7,820 bases of DNA from a bacterium SM23_31. Lineage in GTDB: Bacteria > SM23-31. Made by a program: the position numbers and the translations under genes. This document shows positions 1 to 5,695 of the stretch, piece by piece. Every line of letters begins with the position of its first letter. Position 1 is the stretch's first letter. The DNA lies in NCBI GenBank assembly GCA_001304035.1, contig LJUD01000232.1, forward strand, positions 1 through 7,820, given 5' to 3'. A model generated the notes under the pieces. The model saw only the letters and a list, made by a program, of their open reading frames with translations. It was not told where the DNA came from and did not search any database.

Positions 1-1
1 A

Positions 2-1858
2 CCGGATTCACCGTCCCAGCGTGTCGGCGGCGCAATTACCAAAGAATTCCCGGCAATACGTCATGACCGGGTCATGTTAAGCCTTGCAAATACCTATATG
101 CAGGAGGAATTAGTTGATTTTGACAGGCGGGTTCGCTCTCTCATTCCGGGGGAGGAATACAAATATGTTGTTGAATTGAAAATTGACGGGGTAGCCATAA
201 GTCTTCGCTATCTTGAGAACCGGCTTATTCTGGGTGTGACTCGTGGAGATGGGTTCCAGGGTGACGATATTACATCTAATTTAAAAACGATCAGGTCTAT
301 TCCTTTGGTTACGCGAGATGTGTCGGGTGCTCCAAAGAATTTCGAAGTTCGCGGTGAAGTATATATGGGGAAAAAGGATTTTGAAGAACTTAATCGCAAA
401 CAGGAAGCGGCGGGAGAAAAAGTCTTTGCAAATCCGCGCAATTCAACTGCAGGTACGCTTAAACATCAGGATTCGGGTATAGTTGCCCGGCGGCCTCTTA
501 CCATGTATGCTTACTCAATGACTATCCCGCCCGGTGAGCCGGTAAACATAAATACACAATGGCAGGCGCTGCAATTAATGGATGAGATGGGATTTCGTGT
601 GAATCCTGACCGTGCTTTGTGCAATAATATGAAAGAAGTCATTACGTACTGCAACCGGTGGGCGGACGAACACGAGAAGCTTCCGTACGAAATTGATGGT
701 GTTGTCGTCAAGGTCGATTCAATTGATCAACAAAGACGTCTTGGCGCTACGGCAAGAAGTCCGCGGTGGGCAGTGGCGTATAAATATTCCGCAGAAAAGG
801 TTGAAACTGCTCTTGAGAATGTATTATGGCAGGTCGGCAGGACGGGTACGGTTACACCCGTTGCAGTTTTGACTCCCGTTTTTGTTGCCGGAAGCACGGT
901 AAGCCGTGCGACCCTGCATAACGTCGATGAAATCGCACGAAAAGACTTGCATTTCGGCGATACGGTTTTGATAGAAAAGGGGGGAGACGTAATACCGAAA
1001 ATCATCGAAGCCGTTGCACCTAAACGCCCTCAAAATGCAAAAAGAGTTAAACCGCCCGATACATGTCCCGTATGTGGTAAACCGCTGGAAAAAAGCGAAG
1101 GGGAAGCGGCATTGCGGTGTATGAATATATTGTGTGAGGCACAGTTAGCCCGGCGTATCGAACATTTTGCATCACGGGGAGCCATGGATATCGAGGGAAT
1201 GGGTGAGGCTGTTGTTGATCAATTGATAAGTAAAATTCAAATTCGAGACCCGGGTGACCTTTATTTTCTGAGTAAAGAACAAATTGCCGGTTTGGAAAGA
1301 ATGGCTGACAAGAGCGCGCAAAACCTGATCGATGCGCTTGAAAAAAGCAAATCGATGGCTTTTGAACGCATTATTTTTGCACTCGGAATCCGGTACATCG
1401 GTATAAATGCAGCACGGCTGTTAGCCCGACATTTTCAATCGATTGATGAATTATTTAGCGTTCCTGTAAGTGAACTTGCTGAAATAGAGGGGATCGGTGA
1501 AAAAATGGCGGAAAGTATCCTTGCGTTCAGCAAAGCGCCGGAAACAAAGATTCTGCTCGAAAAATTAAAAAAAGCCGGAGTAAATCTGAAACAGGATATT
1601 GAAACGATGCAAGAAGGCGGTTCTAATATATTTGCCGGGAAGACTTTTGTACTTTCCGGTACATTAGAACATTTTACACGGGAAGAGGCTGGAGAGCTTA
1701 TCAGGAGATACGGCGGCAAAGTGGCGGGCAGCGTCAGTTCTAAAACGGATTTTATGCTTGCAGGAAGTGATCCCGGCTCAAAATTGGATAAAGCAAGGGC
1801 GCTTTCCGTTGCAGTTTTATCCGAAGATGAATTCACCCGAATGATACCGGGCGACTAA
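2..1858 (+). CDS. ligA: NAD+-dependent DNA ligase LigA, 5'-truncated by the window edge
   Basis: Seals nicks in duplex DNA using NAD+, in replication and repair. The frame is open from base 2; the 24 codons before the ATG at 74 encode the SPSQRVGG segment typical of LigA, so 74 is not the real start. Counting from the ATG at 74: the adenylation motif ELKIDG with catalytic Lys36 (bases 179-181); motif FEVRGEVYM; FANPRNSTAGTLK; EIDGVVVKVD; RSPRWAVAYKYSAE; an OB-fold segment starting VGRTGTVTPVAV; a four-cysteine zinc finger (Cys331, 334, 349, 354); helix-hairpin-helix repeats at about 370-490; and a C-terminal BRCT domain from about 519 to the end. About 55 N-terminal residues lie outside the window, judged by where the catalytic lysine sits in family members, which implies a normal full length near 670. 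All catalytic and zinc residues are present and no frameshift is seen. Followed by a promoter, so it is probably not co-transcribed with accB. Confidence 0.97.
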   Translation, partial: PDSPSQRVGGAITKEFPAIRHDRVMLSLANTYMQEELVDFDRRVRSLIPGEEYKYVVELKIDGVAISLRYLENRLILGVTRGDGFQGDDITSNLKTIRSIPLVTRDVSGAPKNFEVRGEVYMGKKDFEELNRKQEAAGEKVFANPRNSTAGTLKHQDSGIVARRPLTMYAYSMTIPPGEPVNINTQWQALQLMDEMGFRVNPDRALCNNMKEVITYCNRWADEHEKLPYEIDGVVVKVDSIDQQRRLGATARSPRWAVAYKYSAEKVETALENVLWQVGRTGTVTPVAVLTPVFVAGSTVSRATLHNVDEIARKDLHFGDTVLIEKGGDVIPKIIEAVAPKRPQNAKRVKPPDTCPVCGKPLEKSEGEAALRCMNILCEAQLARRIEHFASRGAMDIEGMGEAVVDQLISKIQIRDPGDLYFLSKEQIAGLERMADKSAQNLIDALEKSKSMAFERIIFALGIRYIGINAARLLARHFQSIDELFSVPVSELAEIEGIGEKMAESILAFSKAPETKILLEKLKKAGVNLKQDIETMQEGGSNIFAGKTFVLSGTLEHFTREEAGELIRRYGGKVAGSVSSKTDFMLAGSDPGSKLDKARALSVAVLSEDEFTRMIPGD

Positions 1859-1869
1859 GAAAATAGTCG

Positions 1870-1898
1870 TTGACATTTCTTTAATTTAATAGTATATT
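1870..1898 (+). promoter_or_regulatory. Probable sigma70-type promoter for the acc-gcv genes
   Basis: TTGACA at 1870-1875, a 17-bp spacer, then TATATT at 1893-1898: a perfect -35 box, ideal spacing and a good -10 box, starting 11 bp after the ligA stop. The expected transcription start is near 1905, giving a leader of about 230 nt before accB. The region is AT-rich, so -10-like hexamers are common by chance, but a perfect -35 at 17 bp is less so. Start site not demonstrated. Confidence 0.6.
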
Positions 1899-1921
1899 TT
1901 TTATGAAAATTTTTTATTTTA

Positions 1922-1934
1922 TTGTAATATACAA
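1922..1934. promoter_or_regulatory. Small operator-like palindrome downstream of the predicted promoter
   Basis: TTGTA-ATA-TACAA is a perfect inverted repeat with 5-bp arms, lying about 17-30 bp downstream of the predicted transcription start. A second short palindrome, GTAATTAC, lies at 1961-1968. The position suits a repressor site, but the arms are short and the sequence is AT-rich, so it could be chance. No known regulator is recognised. Confidence 0.2.
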
Positions 1935-1996
1935 GCACTCGAAAGAGCTAAAAACAACGGGTAATTACAAAGCTCATATATATTTTTAGTTTTATA

Positions 1997-2026
1997 TTGA
2001 GAATATTATTAGCAACTTTTTATAGT
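1997..2026 (+). promoter_or_regulatory. Second, weaker promoter candidate before accB
   Basis: TTGAGA at 1997-2002 and TATAGT at 2021-2026 are separated by 18 bp, each one base off consensus. It would start transcription near 2033, about 100 nt before accB. It is weaker than the candidate at 1870-1898 and sits in AT-rich DNA, so it may be fortuitous. Confidence 0.3.
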
Positions 2027-2059
2027 GTAAAAACGTTGTAGTTGCGGTTTTTGTATCTT

Positions 2060-2091
2060 TTCCGCCGGAGGCGCCTACCGCTAAAGCGGAA
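2060..2091. repeat. GC-rich cluster of overlapping inverted repeats in the accB leader
   Basis: A GC-rich island in an otherwise AT-rich gap. It contains CGCC-GGA-GGCG (2063-2073), CCGC-TAAA-GCGG (2078-2089), and outer arms TTCCGC (2060-2065) and GCGGAA (2086-2091). It can fold as two small hairpins or as one larger stem. It lacks a following T tract, so it is not a standard rho-independent terminator. It may be an RNA leader structure or a copy of a dispersed palindromic repeat. Confidence 0.45.
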
Positions 2092-2133
2092 CGGGATATG
2101 TAATAAAGCGATTGCATAAATTAAGAGTGTTTT

Positions 2134-2346
2134 ATGAAAGAAAAAGAAATTAGGCTGCTCATTAAAATCCTTGAAGAGACAGGAATAACTGAACTGGAAG
2201 TAACAAAATGGTGGGGGCAGCGGATTCGCATAGTAAAGAACGGAGCAGCACAAAACATTAACGAGCAAGAACTCAGGGATGGAATGACCATTGAGATCCC
2301 ACCCAAAACAGATAGTCAAACCGGCAAAAAACCGGAAGAATTATGA
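2134..2346 (+). CDS. accB: N-terminal part of biotin carboxyl carrier protein (AccB), gene broken or split
   Basis: AccB carries CO2 on biotin between biotin carboxylase and carboxyltransferase in acetyl-CoA carboxylase, the first step of fatty-acid synthesis. This 70-residue ORF matches the AccB N-terminal region: a helix rich in Ile/Leu/Glu (EIRLLIKILEETGITELEV) followed by an RIRIVKNG strand, then a polar linker-like tail from about residue 41. A normal AccB (about 150-170 residues) continues through an SPMVGTFY-type segment into the biotin-lysine loop. Here the frame stops at a TGA overlapping the ATG of the next ORF, and no reading frame holds the missing segment. The start is the ATG at 2134, with only a weak AGAG (2124-2127) ahead of it. 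The position two genes before accC supports the assignment. It is either a pseudogene from an internal deletion, an assembly error, or an unusual two-piece carrier. Confidence 0.75.
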   Translation: MKEKEIRLLIKILEETGITELEVTKWWGQRIRIVKNGAAQNINEQELRDGMTIEIPPKTDSQTGKKPEEL

Positions 2347-2462
2347 AGATCATGAATGAAATTGAAGCGGAAGTCAGTGGAACTATTGTCGAAATTCTGG
2401 TGGGAAACGCACAGCCAGTTGAATTTAACCAGCCGCTTTTTTATATCGACAAAAGCAAATAA
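2343..2462 (+). CDS. C-terminal half of the biotinyl domain of AccB, beginning at the biotin lysine
   Basis: A 39-codon ORF whose product begins MKIMNEIEAEVSG and ends QPLFYIDKSK. It matches the second half of the AccB biotinyl domain, where the family motif is EAMKxMNEIEAE and the lysine is biotinylated; here that lysine is residue 2. It overlaps the preceding ORF at ATGA (2343-2346) in the -1 frame, so it could be translated by stop-start coupling. The ~40 residues that normally precede the motif and form the other half of the barrel are absent. As it stands it is too short for a normal biotinyl fold and is most likely the 3' remnant of a deleted accB. It could alternatively be a coupled half-domain peptide. 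The high conservation of what remains argues for a recent event or an assembly defect. Confidence 0.65.
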   Translation: MKIMNEIEAEVSGTIVEILVGNAQPVEFNQPLFYIDKSK

Positions 2463-2464
2463 CA

Positions 2465-3634
2465 ATGCGCCGTATCAGTATCGAAATCCTCAAGCCCGGT
2501 ATGAAGTTAAGCCTGCCAATTCGGGATGAAAACCATAATCTCTTACTTAATCGAAATGTGGCACTAACTGAGCGGTACATACAGCGCCTGAAAAATTTGG
2601 GCTTCCAATCGATTTATATTGCAGACCCCGACCTTCTTGATATTACCCATGAGGATATGATATCGAATAGAACCCGGAGTATGGCAACAAAACATTTAAA
2701 TTATACATATAGAGAGATTGAAAACATTATCCGGAATTTTAAAAATGAATCAATAGAAAAAATTACGACCAATCTTCGATCTAAGAGTGTTAAAAAAGCT
2801 TTCAATAATACGGATATTCATCATATTACTGTAAAAGTTGTTGATAATATTATAGATGATGTTGTTTCCTGTGCCGTACTTACCGGACTCAATCCACTGA
2901 AGACTCATGATAATTATACATTCAATCATTCTATCGAAGTTGCAATTGTATCTATAATGATTGGCAAGAAATTAAAGCTCAATGCCCGTCAGCTTCGGGA
3001 GCTGGCTACCGGATGCCTGCTCCATGATGTAGGAAAAGTCTTTATACCTGCACACATATTGAATAAGCCTGATAAGCTTTCTTTTTATGAATTTGAATTG
3101 GTCAAAGAACATCCGGTATTGGGCTATGAAATGCTCAGGGATTATATCCCCATAATGCCGACGCAGATAGCCTATCAACATCATGAGCGTCAGGATGGAT
3201 CCGGTTACCCGCGCGGTCTGATTGGGTATAACTCTATTAAACGGTCGTCTTTAAAAAATCAAATTGCGTTTTACGGGGAAATTGTAGCCATTGCCGATGT
3301 ATATGACGCCCTGATTTCTGACAGACCCTATCGTACAGGATTAATGCATGATCGGGTGTTGGATATCATTAAAAACTGCTCACATTCCCATTTTAATGCT
3401 GAAATAGTCGATAAATTCTTAAGTATTGTACCGCGTTATCCTGTCGGTTCTACTTGTGAAATAACATCGGGCAAATACACGGGCTATCACGGTGTTGTTG
3501 TTTATTTAGATGAAAATAATTTGAATATCCCCAAAATAAGATTGTTGTATGATACAAACGAGAACCGCATCAAGCCGATAAACATTGATTTACAAAAAGA
3601 GTGCGATACGCATGTTGAATTAGTTGAATCGTAA
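2465..3634 (+). CDS. HD-GYP domain protein, putative cyclic-di-GMP phosphodiesterase
   Basis: HD-GYP proteins hydrolyse cyclic-di-GMP (some act on cGAMP) with a metal centre in the cytoplasm. The 389-residue product has an N-terminal region (about 1-60) of the type LKPGMKL...ALTERYIQRLKNLGFQSIYI found ahead of many HD-GYP domains, and a polar helical stretch (about 75-150). The HD-GYP core follows at about 150-320, with the metal-binding LLHDVGK (His187, Asp188), HPVLGYEML, the diagnostic HHERQDGSGYP (239-249), IADVYDAL and RPYR. A C-terminal beta-rich segment starts at YPVGSTCEI. There is no signal peptide, membrane segment or receiver domain, so any input must come through the N-terminal region. 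All core residues look intact. It starts 2 nt after the accB remnant with no clear ribosome binding site, which suggests translational coupling. Its place between accB and accC is unusual. Bases 2701-2940 are very AT-rich (about 29% GC by hand count). Substrate is inferred from family. Confidence 0.93.
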   Translation: MRRISIEILKPGMKLSLPIRDENHNLLLNRNVALTERYIQRLKNLGFQSIYIADPDLLDITHEDMISNRTRSMATKHLNYTYREIENIIRNFKNESIEKITTNLRSKSVKKAFNNTDIHHITVKVVDNIIDDVVSCAVLTGLNPLKTHDNYTFNHSIEVAIVSIMIGKKLKLNARQLRELATGCLLHDVGKVFIPAHILNKPDKLSFYEFELVKEHPVLGYEMLRDYIPIMPTQIAYQHHERQDGSGYPRGLIGYNSIKRSSLKNQIAFYGEIVAIADVYDALISDRPYRTGLMHDRVLDIIKNCSHSHFNAEIVDKFLSIVPRYPVGSTCEITSGKYTGYHGVVVYLDENNLNIPKIRLLYDTNENRIKPINIDLQKECDTHVELVES

Positions 3635-3666
3635 AAGGGCGATTATTTAAATCTGCATTTAATGAA

Positions 3667-5013
3667 ATGATTTCAAAGCTGCTGATAGCCAACCGGGGTG
3701 AAATAGCCCTGCGCATTATCAGGGCCTGCCGGGAGCTCGGTATAAAATCGGTTGCCATTTTTTCGGAGGCAGACCGTGATTCATTGCATGTGAGATTTGC
3801 CGATGAGGCAGTTTGTATAGGTCCCGCTCCTTCAGCAGACAGTTATCTTAATCCCCCACGGATTATTGGTGCAGCAGAAATCTGCAATGCCGATGCCATT
3901 CATCCGGGGTATGGTTTCCTGGCGGAAAATGCTACATTTGCAGATATTTGTAAAGCTAACGAGATCAAATTTATAGGCCCTACCGCAAAAGTCATTTCAT
4001 TGATGGGAGATAAAGCTACGGCAAAGGAGACAATGAAGAAAGCCGGTGTTCCTGTAATCCCGGGTAGTAATGGAACCGTTTCAAGTATTAATGAAGCAGA
4101 AAGAATAGCATCGGATATCGGCTTTCCCGTGATTTTGAAAGCCACTGCGGGAGGCGGAGGCAAGGGGATGCGAATTGCTACCGGTCAAAAAGAAATAAAG
4201 CAGCAGTTTACTATTGCCCGAAATGAAGCTGAAGTTAATTTCGGCAATGGAGCGATATATATAGAAAAATATTTTTTAAACGCACGGCACGTGGAGATTC
4301 AGATTCTTGCGGATGAACGCGGAAACGTGATTCATCTCGGTGAACGGGATTGCTCCATTCAGCGGCGACATCAAAAATTGATTGAAGAATCGCCCTCACC
4401 TGCATTTACTCCGGAATTGAGAAAAAAAATGGGAGAAGCAGCTGTAAGGGGTGCCCAATATGTTGATTATACCAATGCCGGAACAGTTGAATTTCTCTAT
4501 ACTGAAGACGGACAATTCTATTTCATGGAGATGAATACCAGGATTCAAGTAGAACACCCCGTAACGGAAATGGTATGCGGTTTAGACCTCGTTAAGGAAC
4601 AGATACGGGTTGCTTCGGGTGAATCTCTAAACATCAAAATAAAAAATATTGACCTTAGAGGGCATGCAATTGAATGTAGAATTAATGCAGAAGATAGTGA
4701 AAGAGATTTTATTCCCTCTGCAGGAAGAATAACCAGTTTCCATTTGCCCGGCGGACCCGGCATCAGGGTCGATACTCATGCTTATGCTTCGTACATTGTG
4801 CCGCCCAATTATGATTCCCTGCTTGCCAAGTTGATTGTGCATGGTAATGCGAGGGAAGAGGCGCTCGTGCGAATGGAACGTGCGTTGGATGAGTTTATTG
4901 TTGAAGGTATTCACACTACAATACCTTTTCATCAATCAGTTATAAAAACAAAACAGTTTCAACAGGGACAATACCATACGGGATTATTGGAGGAATTGAA
5001 AAATGGAAATTAA
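3667..5013 (+). CDS. accC: Biotin carboxylase subunit of acetyl-CoA carboxylase (AccC)
   Basis: Carboxylates the biotin of AccB using ATP and bicarbonate. The 448-residue length is normal for a stand-alone AccC. Domains in order: an N-terminal biotin-carboxylase domain starting KLLIANRGEIALRIIRA, with HPGYGFLAEN; an ATP-grasp domain with the glycine-rich loop GGGGKGM (162-168); ERDCSIQRRHQKLIEE; the metal- and bicarbonate-site segment MEMNTRIQVEHPVTE (287-301); and a C-terminal domain with GHAIECRINAED, PPNYDSLLAKLI and a final TGLLEEL. No key residue is missing. The start is the ATG at 3667; an ATG at 3662 leads straight into a stop. There is no good ribosome binding site, and the gene begins 32 nt after the HD-GYP stop. 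It overlaps gcvH by 11 nt. An intact accC beside a damaged accB implies either another carrier elsewhere or that the accB lesion is artificial. It could instead serve another biotin-dependent carboxylase, though the AccB-like neighbour favours acetyl-CoA carboxylase. Confidence 0.95.
   Translation: MISKLLIANRGEIALRIIRACRELGIKSVAIFSEADRDSLHVRFADEAVCIGPAPSADSYLNPPRIIGAAEICNADAIHPGYGFLAENATFADICKANEIKFIGPTAKVISLMGDKATAKETMKKAGVPVIPGSNGTVSSINEAERIASDIGFPVILKATAGGGGKGMRIATGQKEIKQQFTIARNEAEVNFGNGAIYIEKYFLNARHVEIQILADERGNVIHLGERDCSIQRRHQKLIEESPSPAFTPELRKKMGEAAVRGAQYVDYTNAGTVEFLYTEDGQFYFMEMNTRIQVEHPVTEMVCGLDLVKEQIRVASGESLNIKIKNIDLRGHAIECRINAEDSERDFIPSAGRITSFHLPGGPGIRVDTHAYASYIVPPNYDSLLAKLIVHGNAREEALVRMERALDEFIVEGIHTTIPFHQSVIKTKQFQQGQYHTGLLEELKNGN
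4989..4994 (+). promoter_or_regulatory. Strong ribosome binding site for gcvH inside the accC 3' end
   Basis: GGAGGA at 4989-4994 is 8 nt before the gcvH ATG at 5003 and lies within the last accC codons. It fixes the gcvH start and fits coupled expression of the two genes from one mRNA. It is the best ribosome binding site seen in the window. Confidence 0.8.
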
Positions 5014-5389
5014 TGTACCGGATGATCTGTACTATACTCGTGAACATGAATGGGCGTTTATTGAAGACGATAATATCGCCGTTGTTGGTATTACCGATTA
5101 TGCACAGGATCAATTAGAAGATATCGTGTATCTTGAACTGCCCGAGGTCGGTACTCAGGTAACTGCCAATGAACCTTTTGGGACGATAGAAGCGGTTAAA
5201 GCCGTGGAAGACCTTTTTGCACCGGTCTCGGGTGAAGTGGTAGAAGTGAATCATATACTCGAGGATAAGCCCGAACTCTGTAACCAGAACCCTTATAGCG
5301 AGGGTTGGATAGTTAAAATCAAATTTTCAGATAAATCCGAGTTTGACAATTTAATATCAGCCAAAGAATACAGAGCTCTAATCGAATAA
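5003..5389 (+). CDS. gcvH: Glycine cleavage system H protein
   Basis: A lipoyl-carrying shuttle that takes the aminomethyl group from glycine decarboxylase (P protein) to the T protein and is reoxidised by the L protein. At 128 residues it has normal family length. The N-terminal YYTREHEWAFIE and VGITDYAQDQLEDIVYLELPEVG segments are typical. The lipoylated lysine is Lys66 in IEAVKAVEDLFAP (the family usually has ESVKAVSDL), followed by SGEVVEVN and the late NPYSEGWIVKIK motif. The ATG at 5003 has a strong ribosome binding site and overlaps accC by 11 nt, so the two are almost certainly co-transcribed. gcvPA follows after 252 nt of inverted-repeat-rich DNA. No gcvT or lipoate ligase gene is present in the window. 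Confidence 0.96.
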   Translation: MEINVPDDLYYTREHEWAFIEDDNIAVVGITDYAQDQLEDIVYLELPEVGTQVTANEPFGTIEAVKAVEDLFAPVSGEVVEVNHILEDKPELCNQNPYSEGWIVKIKFSDKSEFDNLISAKEYRALIE

Positions 5390-5419
5390 TTTAATCGTAA
5401 TGAAGTTGTTATATAATAA

Positions 5420-5442
5420 TTGCCGCATGAATATTGCGGCAA
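5420..5442. repeat. Perfect 8-bp stem-loop after gcvH
   Basis: Arms TTGCCGCA (5420-5427) and TGCGGCAA (5435-5442) pair perfectly around a 7-base loop, 31 bp after the gcvH stop. On the + strand no T tract follows, so it is not a classical terminator there. On the - strand the stem is followed by TTATTATAT, a poor T tract. It may stabilise the 3' end of the accC-gcvH mRNA or be one unit of a palindromic repeat. Confidence 0.55.
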
Positions 5443-5451
5443 GATTGGTAC

Positions 5452-5467
5452 TCCCGAAGCTTCGGGA
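5452..5467. repeat. Perfect 16-bp palindrome
   Basis: TCCCGAAGCTTCGGGA is fully self-complementary, centred on AAGCTT, and lies 9 bp after the stem-loop at 5420-5442. It could be a dimeric protein binding site or the core of a dispersed intergenic palindrome (REP/BIME-like). Only one copy is in the window, so the repeat idea cannot be tested here. Confidence 0.55.
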
Positions 5468-5576
5468 TCACCGCAAAATGGTTACTTTATGGAAATGACA
5501 CATTTTTATCCTTTGTCTTTGCCGTGATGGAACTACTTCCCGGCGGGAAGCCTGCTTTCCTGGGTATAAAGTAATC
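5467..5576 (+). promoter_or_regulatory. Candidate structured RNA leader upstream of gcvPA with crossing inverted repeats
   Basis: Three pairings are visible. (a) 5467-5477 (ATCACCGCAAA) with 5518-5528 (TTTGCCGTGAT): 11 bp with one central mismatch. (b) 5480-5490 with 5566-5576: 11 bp including one G-U, continued inward by GGAAA (5491-5495) with TTTCC (5556-5560). (c) A hairpin CTTCCC-GGC-GGGAAG at 5536-5550 inside (b). Pairings (a) and (b) interleave, so they either form a pseudoknot or exclude each other, as in a regulatory switch. It lies about 120 bp before the gcvPA start. I recognise no known riboswitch consensus, including glycine. It could also be a decayed mobile or palindromic element. 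Confidence 0.4.
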
Positions 5577-5686
5577 TCATTATGACTATATAACGCTCTC
5601 ATAATATAGGTACCTTCCTATTAGGGTAATAAATTTTACTTTTGTCAACTGTCAGTACGTTAAAAACCGAAAACCGAAATTTATAC

Positions 5687-5690
5687 GAGG
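5687..5690 (+). promoter_or_regulatory. Ribosome binding site that fixes the gcvPA start
   Basis: GAGG at 5687-5690 is 5 nt before the ATG at 5696. The longer frame from a TTG at 5642 has no such site, and its extra residues do not resemble the GcvPA N-terminus, so 5696 is preferred. Confidence 0.7.
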
Positions 5691-5695
5691 AAAAC

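Noticed and set aside
1435..1836. Minus-strand ORF of 133 codons inside ligA
   Set aside because: It is antisense to the conserved HhH and BRCT coding sequence, with no ribosome binding site or family resemblance; a shadow of ligA.
74..1858. ligA starting at the ATG at 74
   Set aside because: The frame continues upstream to base 2 and encodes conserved LigA sequence (SPSQRVGG), so the ATG at 74 is internal.
2020..2319. Minus-strand ORF of 99 codons across the accB leader and start
   Set aside because: It is antisense to the recognisable AccB N-terminal frame and the promoter region, with a low-complexity Phe-rich product; not supported as a gene.
5420..5442. Rho-independent terminator after gcvH
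   Set aside because: The stem is good but is followed by AAGATTGG on the + strand with no T tract; the - strand T tract is poor and no - strand gene ends here.
5400..5498. Short ORF of 32 codons (ATG at 5400, TGA at 5496-5498) between gcvH and gcvPA
   Set aside because: It has no ribosome binding site, runs straight through the stem-loop and the 16-bp palindrome, and resembles no protein I know; most likely a chance frame.
5589..5605. gcvPA promoter from TATAAC (5589-5594) or CATAAT (5600-5605)
   Set aside because: Neither has a recognisable -35 hexamer at 16-18 bp; AT-rich sequence yields such boxes by chance.
5390..5641. Glycine riboswitch before gcvPA
   Set aside because: I could not find the conserved tandem aptamer core sequences; the repeats present pair in a different, interleaved pattern.
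5642..5695. N-terminal extension of gcvPA from a TTG at 5642
   Set aside because: The 18 extra residues are polar and not GcvPA-like, there is no ribosome binding site before the TTG, and GAGG sits 5 nt before the ATG at 5696, which gives the typical family N-terminus.
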